From NCBI GenBank assembly GCA_963556255.1, contig OY744617.1:22734668-22798667 (forward strand): DNA of 64,000 bases. The letters are read 5' to 3'. The notes under the pieces were generated by a model. The model did not search any database, was not told the DNA's origin, and saw nothing but the letters and a program-made list of their open reading frames with translations. The translations under genes were made by a program, and so were the position numbers. This document shows positions 60,801-64,000 of this stretch, piece by piece. Numbering within the stretch: position 1 is the stretch's first letter; each line of letters starts with the position of its first letter. The stretch is from Allolobophora icterica (taxonomy: Eukaryota; Annelida; Clitellata; Crassiclitellata; Lumbricidae).

Positions 60801-63050
60801 AGCAGAAAACATTTCAACTTCTGTAACTTGCATAGTCCAACATTTACGCCTAAATGCAAACAAATCTAAATTTTCCAGAAATTTAGTTCAGAGCCTAAGT
60901 GAGACTTGGAACTGCTGTGAAAATTGAGCCTAACTTCACATTCAAGAATAGCATTAACTTTGACAGCTTATTTTGCAACAGTTTGTGACAATTTTATGGT
61001 TACTTGTTTACAGAGAGTCCGATAAAATATGGTCTCTTCCTCATTTATGCAATATTTGTTTTCTATTCACTTGGAATTGTGCATTCGTAAGTAACAAACC
61101 GATTACTTTTTCTGTTTTGGTTCTAAATGCATGCAGTCTTTCAGTTGCATGTTGGCAGTGTAAAATAGCGTAAACTTCTTATATTTTACAGTATGAACAT
61201 CCACATTATTTATCAGTTTAAGAATGCCTGGAGGATTTTCTGTTACCCCATCCTGTGTATACTAGGGAATGTAATCCCGGAGCATTCTGTCAATCCCGGG
61301 ATTACGGGATTAGGAATTTATCAATCCCGGGATCCCGGGATTATACTTTATGCAATAAAAAATTTTCCCGCCTGTAGCATAAATGTATATTTAATACTAT
61401 AACGTTGTTGTGTATTAAAGATATAATGGTATTAAGAACGTTGTGGGGATGTGTTATAAACTTGTAACTTAAAATGAAAAGTTTAAACGTTCGTTAGGAG
61501 TTATTTACGATAAAATTATCGCAAGAAGCGTGAACTGTCAAAAGTAGATTCACCCACTAATGATGACTCAGAGCATAGGCAGAGGCACTTGACAGCAGTT
61601 GGGCTCGGTTGATCCGTGATCAAGGTTTCTCCACTAACAGCTTGTATTCGGAGGCTCATTAACTCGGGGTGGGGTGTTTCTGAGTGGAAAGATCTTGATA
61701 CTTGATAGAAATCCCACGGCCGGGAATGAGGTCTCAGAACGACAGGTGACCAGCGCAGCACCGCTGCGGGAAGACCCAAGCAGTAGCAGCCTAGCAGTCT
61801 CGCCTACCAGTAGGCCTAGCAGCCGTACTGCAGCGGAGTGCACAGCAGCCTGCAGCACCCTGATATTAAAGTAGCCAGCAGGGGCGTCTGCACCATAGAA
61901 ACCTTGGAGCAAATGCTCCATCCAAGACATAGGGGAGATCTGTCAGTGTGTGTGTGACACCATCTTAGAGGGAAAGGAACGGGGAGGGGGAAGAACAGGG
62001 GGAAAAGGGACGTTGCTTCAATGACTTGGGGGGGGGGTAGACGCCTCTGGCAGGCAGAGTCAGTCTGTAGTCTGCACTAGGGCTGGTACCCGTCGTTGCT
62101 GTTTATCTGCCGTAATTAGCGTCCATTGCCCAAGCCTCAAGGAAGAATTATACAGTGGATCAAGCAAATTTAATCCAAAAATCCCAATTTTTTTGTAATC
62201 CCGGAAATACGGGATTCCACGTTTGTCAATCCCGGGATTACGGGATTGAAAAATGTTCCGGGATCCCGGGATTCGGGATCCCGGAATTACATTCCCTAGT
62301 GTATACTCTGTAACACCATTTTCCTGATTCTTCACTTGACAGGGACCCTAAAAGTGGATAATTCATTCCTTCATGGTTCACCCTGTAAGACTTGATGCAG
62401 TTATCTTGTAATAGTTGGTGTTCAGTAAACTGGCTAATACAAAACTGGAAAAAAATACAGCATGGTAGGATAGTCAGAAAGTAAACTTGCTCTTTCCTGA
62501 AAAAGCAAGTTTCATACTGAAATTGTGTAAAAAAATATACGTAACTGGTTAACTAGTGAATTAACTAGTAACTGGTTAATTAGCTAGTGAAAATAGTATA
62601 TAAATCTTGCTATTTGTTAAGAACTTGCAATAAAATTGAAGGTCTTAAACAATTTTGTTGAACTATAGGAGACTTTAGGATGTTAGATTTTATACAAGAA
62701 GGCAGGACAACCTTGTTTACCTATAAAACAATAGTGCTGTGGATAGAATAGTTTACAATTACATACACATTGTGTCTTCCTACTTGCTTTTATTTTGATG
62801 TTTGGTGATATTTTTTGATGTTTTCAGTCAGAAACGAATTGATGGATGTGTCCTGCCATTTCTGAACATTGCCGAGGTGATCTACCTACTAGGATTCGTC
62901 TTCCTTCATCTCTACAATCAGTTCCTTCATCATCTGTTTCATCTGGACAAAAATTTCCCATTTCTGCCCCTGCTTTTCACTTCCGTGTACTGTGCTGTTG
63001 GCGTTTCCTACCTATGGATTGTCTCCCTTAGAGAGTTTCTACATTTTTAA
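51854..63050 (+). CDS. ALG8: Dolichyl pyrophosphate Glc1Man9GlcNAc2 alpha-1,3-glucosyltransferase
   Basis: ER membrane enzyme that adds the second glucose from dolichyl-phosphate-glucose to the lipid-linked N-glycan precursor. Twelve exons: 51854-51918, 52778-53050, 53564-53679, 54144-54211, 54908-55031, 55550-55653, 56118-56238, 57127-57263, 57977-58116, 58833-58930, 61014-61086, 62828-63050. All are GT/AG with consistent phases, giving 513 aa (human about 526). The luminal motif [12 protein letters not shown] and [11 protein letters not shown] lie near the N-terminus. [61 protein letters not shown] and [12 protein letters not shown] follow, all family signatures, with many hydrophobic segments. 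Exon 4 begins at GAAG|ATATTCAC: the upstream GTAG would shift the frame. AATAAA is at 63161. Intact and very probably functional. Confidence 0.97.
54560..54790 (+). mobile_element. LINE 3' tail
   Basis: GGGAGTGCTCCTGAGTAGGCAGTCTTGAAGGGGCACTATATAAAACTGC plus (TAA)n in ALG8 intron 4, preceded by a decayed C-terminal domain. Confidence 0.65.
56257..56588. repeat. 82-bp tandem repeat, 4 copies
   Basis: Four units starting near TGTTAGCAATAGATCATGTGATTTGTATTTTCACACTG and ending in TAAATGCAACA, in ALG8 intron 7, starting about 20 bp after the exon 7 donor. Copies differ by 10-20 percent. Confidence 0.9.
58330..58570 (-). mobile_element. CORE-SINE with tRNA head
   Basis: Minus strand: head GCAGTGGTGTAGCGGTATG and GGTTGCAGGTTCAAATC, then GTGACCTTGGACAAGTTGC (the CORE segment) and GAGGAAGGCAATGGGAAACC. 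Same family type as 30536-30779. In ALG8 intron 9. Confidence 0.8.
59171..59510. mobile_element. hAT element, TSD CTTTAGTG
   Basis: Ends CAGAGTTTCCCAAACT / AGTTTGGGAACCGCTG with exact CTTTAGTG copies (59163-59170, 59511-59518) and GGGTCGCGACCC palindromes near both ends. In ALG8 intron 10. Confidence 0.92.
60059..60636. mobile_element. hAT element with CCCCATCC minisatellite, TSD CTTTACAC
   Basis: Ends TAGAGAGTGACACGG / CCGTGTCACTCTCTA with exact CTTTACAC copies (60051-60058, 60637-60644). Inside are tandem CATCCGGTCTGTCCCCATCC units on one side and TTACCGCGGTAATACCG motifs on the other. Confidence 0.92.
61263..62298. mobile_element. hAT element (outer), TSD GTGTATAC
   Basis: Ends TAGGGAATGTAATCCCGG / CCGGAATTACATTCCCTA with exact GTGTATAC copies (61255-61262, 62299-62306). 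Subterminal CAATCCCGGGATTACGGGATT repeats occur at both ends. A further element (61879-62049) is inserted inside. In ALG8 intron 11. Confidence 0.92.
61879..62049. mobile_element. hAT-like element nested in 61263-62298
   Basis: Left end CAGGGGCGTCTGCACC, right end GGTAGACGCCTCTG; flanks GTAGCCAG / GCAGGCAG (6 of 8). Same family as 25506-25823 and lacking that copy's internal insertion. Confidence 0.75.
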
Positions 63051-63160
63051 TTAATTTTGTTATTGATAAGTTTTACTTGACTCAAAATATCTATAACTGT
63101 TCATCATACTAATTTATGTTTACTTCCCAAAATGTCTTGACCAGTTGGGCATTGGTGTAG

Positions 63161-63166
63161 AATAAA
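63161..63166 (+). terminator. Polyadenylation signal of ALG8
   Basis: AATAAA 110 bp after the stop codon, followed within 20 bp by a T/G-rich stretch (TTTTGTAGATCTTGTT). Confidence 0.6.
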
Positions 63167-63212
63167 TTTTGTAGATCTTGTTAATTATTCAAACATGGTC
63201 AGATGAACACCA

Positions 63213-63275
63213 CTTGAGCGCTTCTGAATGGCCCTCCCGCTAGAAGCGCTTTATAAATATCCGAATACAATACCA
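63213..63275 (+). mobile_element. LINE 3' tail
   Basis: GAGCGCTTCTGAATGGCCCTCCCGCTAGAAGCGC then TTTATAAATATCCGAATACAATAC, nearly identical to the tail of the LINE at 1543. Confidence 0.8.
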
Positions 63276-63299
63276 CTCATATTCACAAATTTTGTCACA

Positions 63300-64000
63300 T
63301 TTAATTAGTGTCAAATACAACAAAGTTCCAAATTTGGAGTTTAAAAAATATGTGTATATAACAAACTTTATAATATCAAACACTGAATCCTACTAACACA
63401 TGCAAAAACAACTAACAATCTGATTATGACTTAATTTGCTAATAATGCAACAGCAATTCCCCTACAACTTTACATTTACTAATGATACAACGTAATGTTT
63501 GTCAGAAAAACTTGAGCATATATAACAGTGAGAAATTGTGTTTTAACATAACATCTATAAAACCTAAAACCTGTCTGAAAACAGAGAAGGCTACATCATA
63601 CCCCTACATCTATTTTGCCTGGCATTGAAACCTACCTACCATTGTTTTGGTATCATTCCAGTAGCCTTGAAAGACAAGTAGCATATATATAGTTAAGAAT
63701 GGCATTATCTCTGTTGATATAGCCAACAAGTTGCAGGAAAATGTAGTAAAGTCTTCTGTAGTCGTTGGAAAGAAAAGACCACGGCCAAAATATGGCATAT
63801 GGTACTAATCAAACAAAGGCTTGAGTAACCCTTGAAAAGAAAGATCACAGCCACACTAATGGCATATGGTACTAGACAAACAATGGCTTCAAATATGCAC
63901 AGGTGGCTTCCACACAACTGCAGGTCTCCACTGCAGACCTTGAGCAACATTGTTGGCCAACATTACGGCAAACTGACTACGGCCAAACAGCCATATCGCA
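63300..64000. other. Gene-free right end
   Basis: No exon recognised. A short imperfect duplication (GGCATATGGTACTAxxCAAACAA...) occurs at 63,792-63,885. Confidence 0.4.

Overview
The window is nuclear DNA of an invertebrate animal, probably marine. Protein-coding genes are split into short exons with GT/AG borders, introns run from hundreds of bases to about 3 kb, the base composition is AT-rich, and the spacers are packed with non-autonomous hAT transposons, 3' ends of CR1/L2-like LINEs, CORE-type SINEs and minisatellites. I cannot name the species. Gene content (PRKDC, a PHF20-family chromatin reader, ALG8, C2H2 zinc-finger paralogues, arginine-rich sperm-type basic proteins) only says metazoan.

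Layout. 463-4746 (-): the first five coding exons of PRKDC (DNA-PKcs), the rest lying left of the window. 4750-10470: no gene seen. 10470-11174 (-) and 19603-20223 (-): two paralogous C2H2 zinc-finger genes of 7 and 6 fingers, each in one coding exon with a probable upstream non-coding exon (about 14.3 kb and 22.1 kb) that keeps the same YY1-like promoter element, so the whole gene was duplicated. 22977-23424 (-) and 26974-27222 (-): two protamine-like genes with TATA boxes and a broken third copy at about 23.75 kb. 29963-45196 (-): a PHF20/PHF20L1 gene with paired Tudor modules, C2H2 finger, PHD finger and a conserved C-terminus. 46452-51136: a rearranged P-element-like (THAP) transposon with about 230-270 bp terminal inverted repeats. 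51854-63050 (+): a complete 12-exon ALG8 gene (513 aa).

The genes are independent transcription units with unrelated jobs: DNA end-joining kinase, DNA-binding factors, sperm chromatin packing, methyl-lysine reading and N-glycan assembly. The most notable structures are a minisatellite in PHF20 grown from an exon end plus its splice donor, giving a row of decoy donors; a pre-miRNA-like hairpin inside the intron of a protamine-like gene; zinc-finger proteins with almost identical recognition helices in every finger; and hAT insertions nested inside one another, most with exact 8-bp target duplications.
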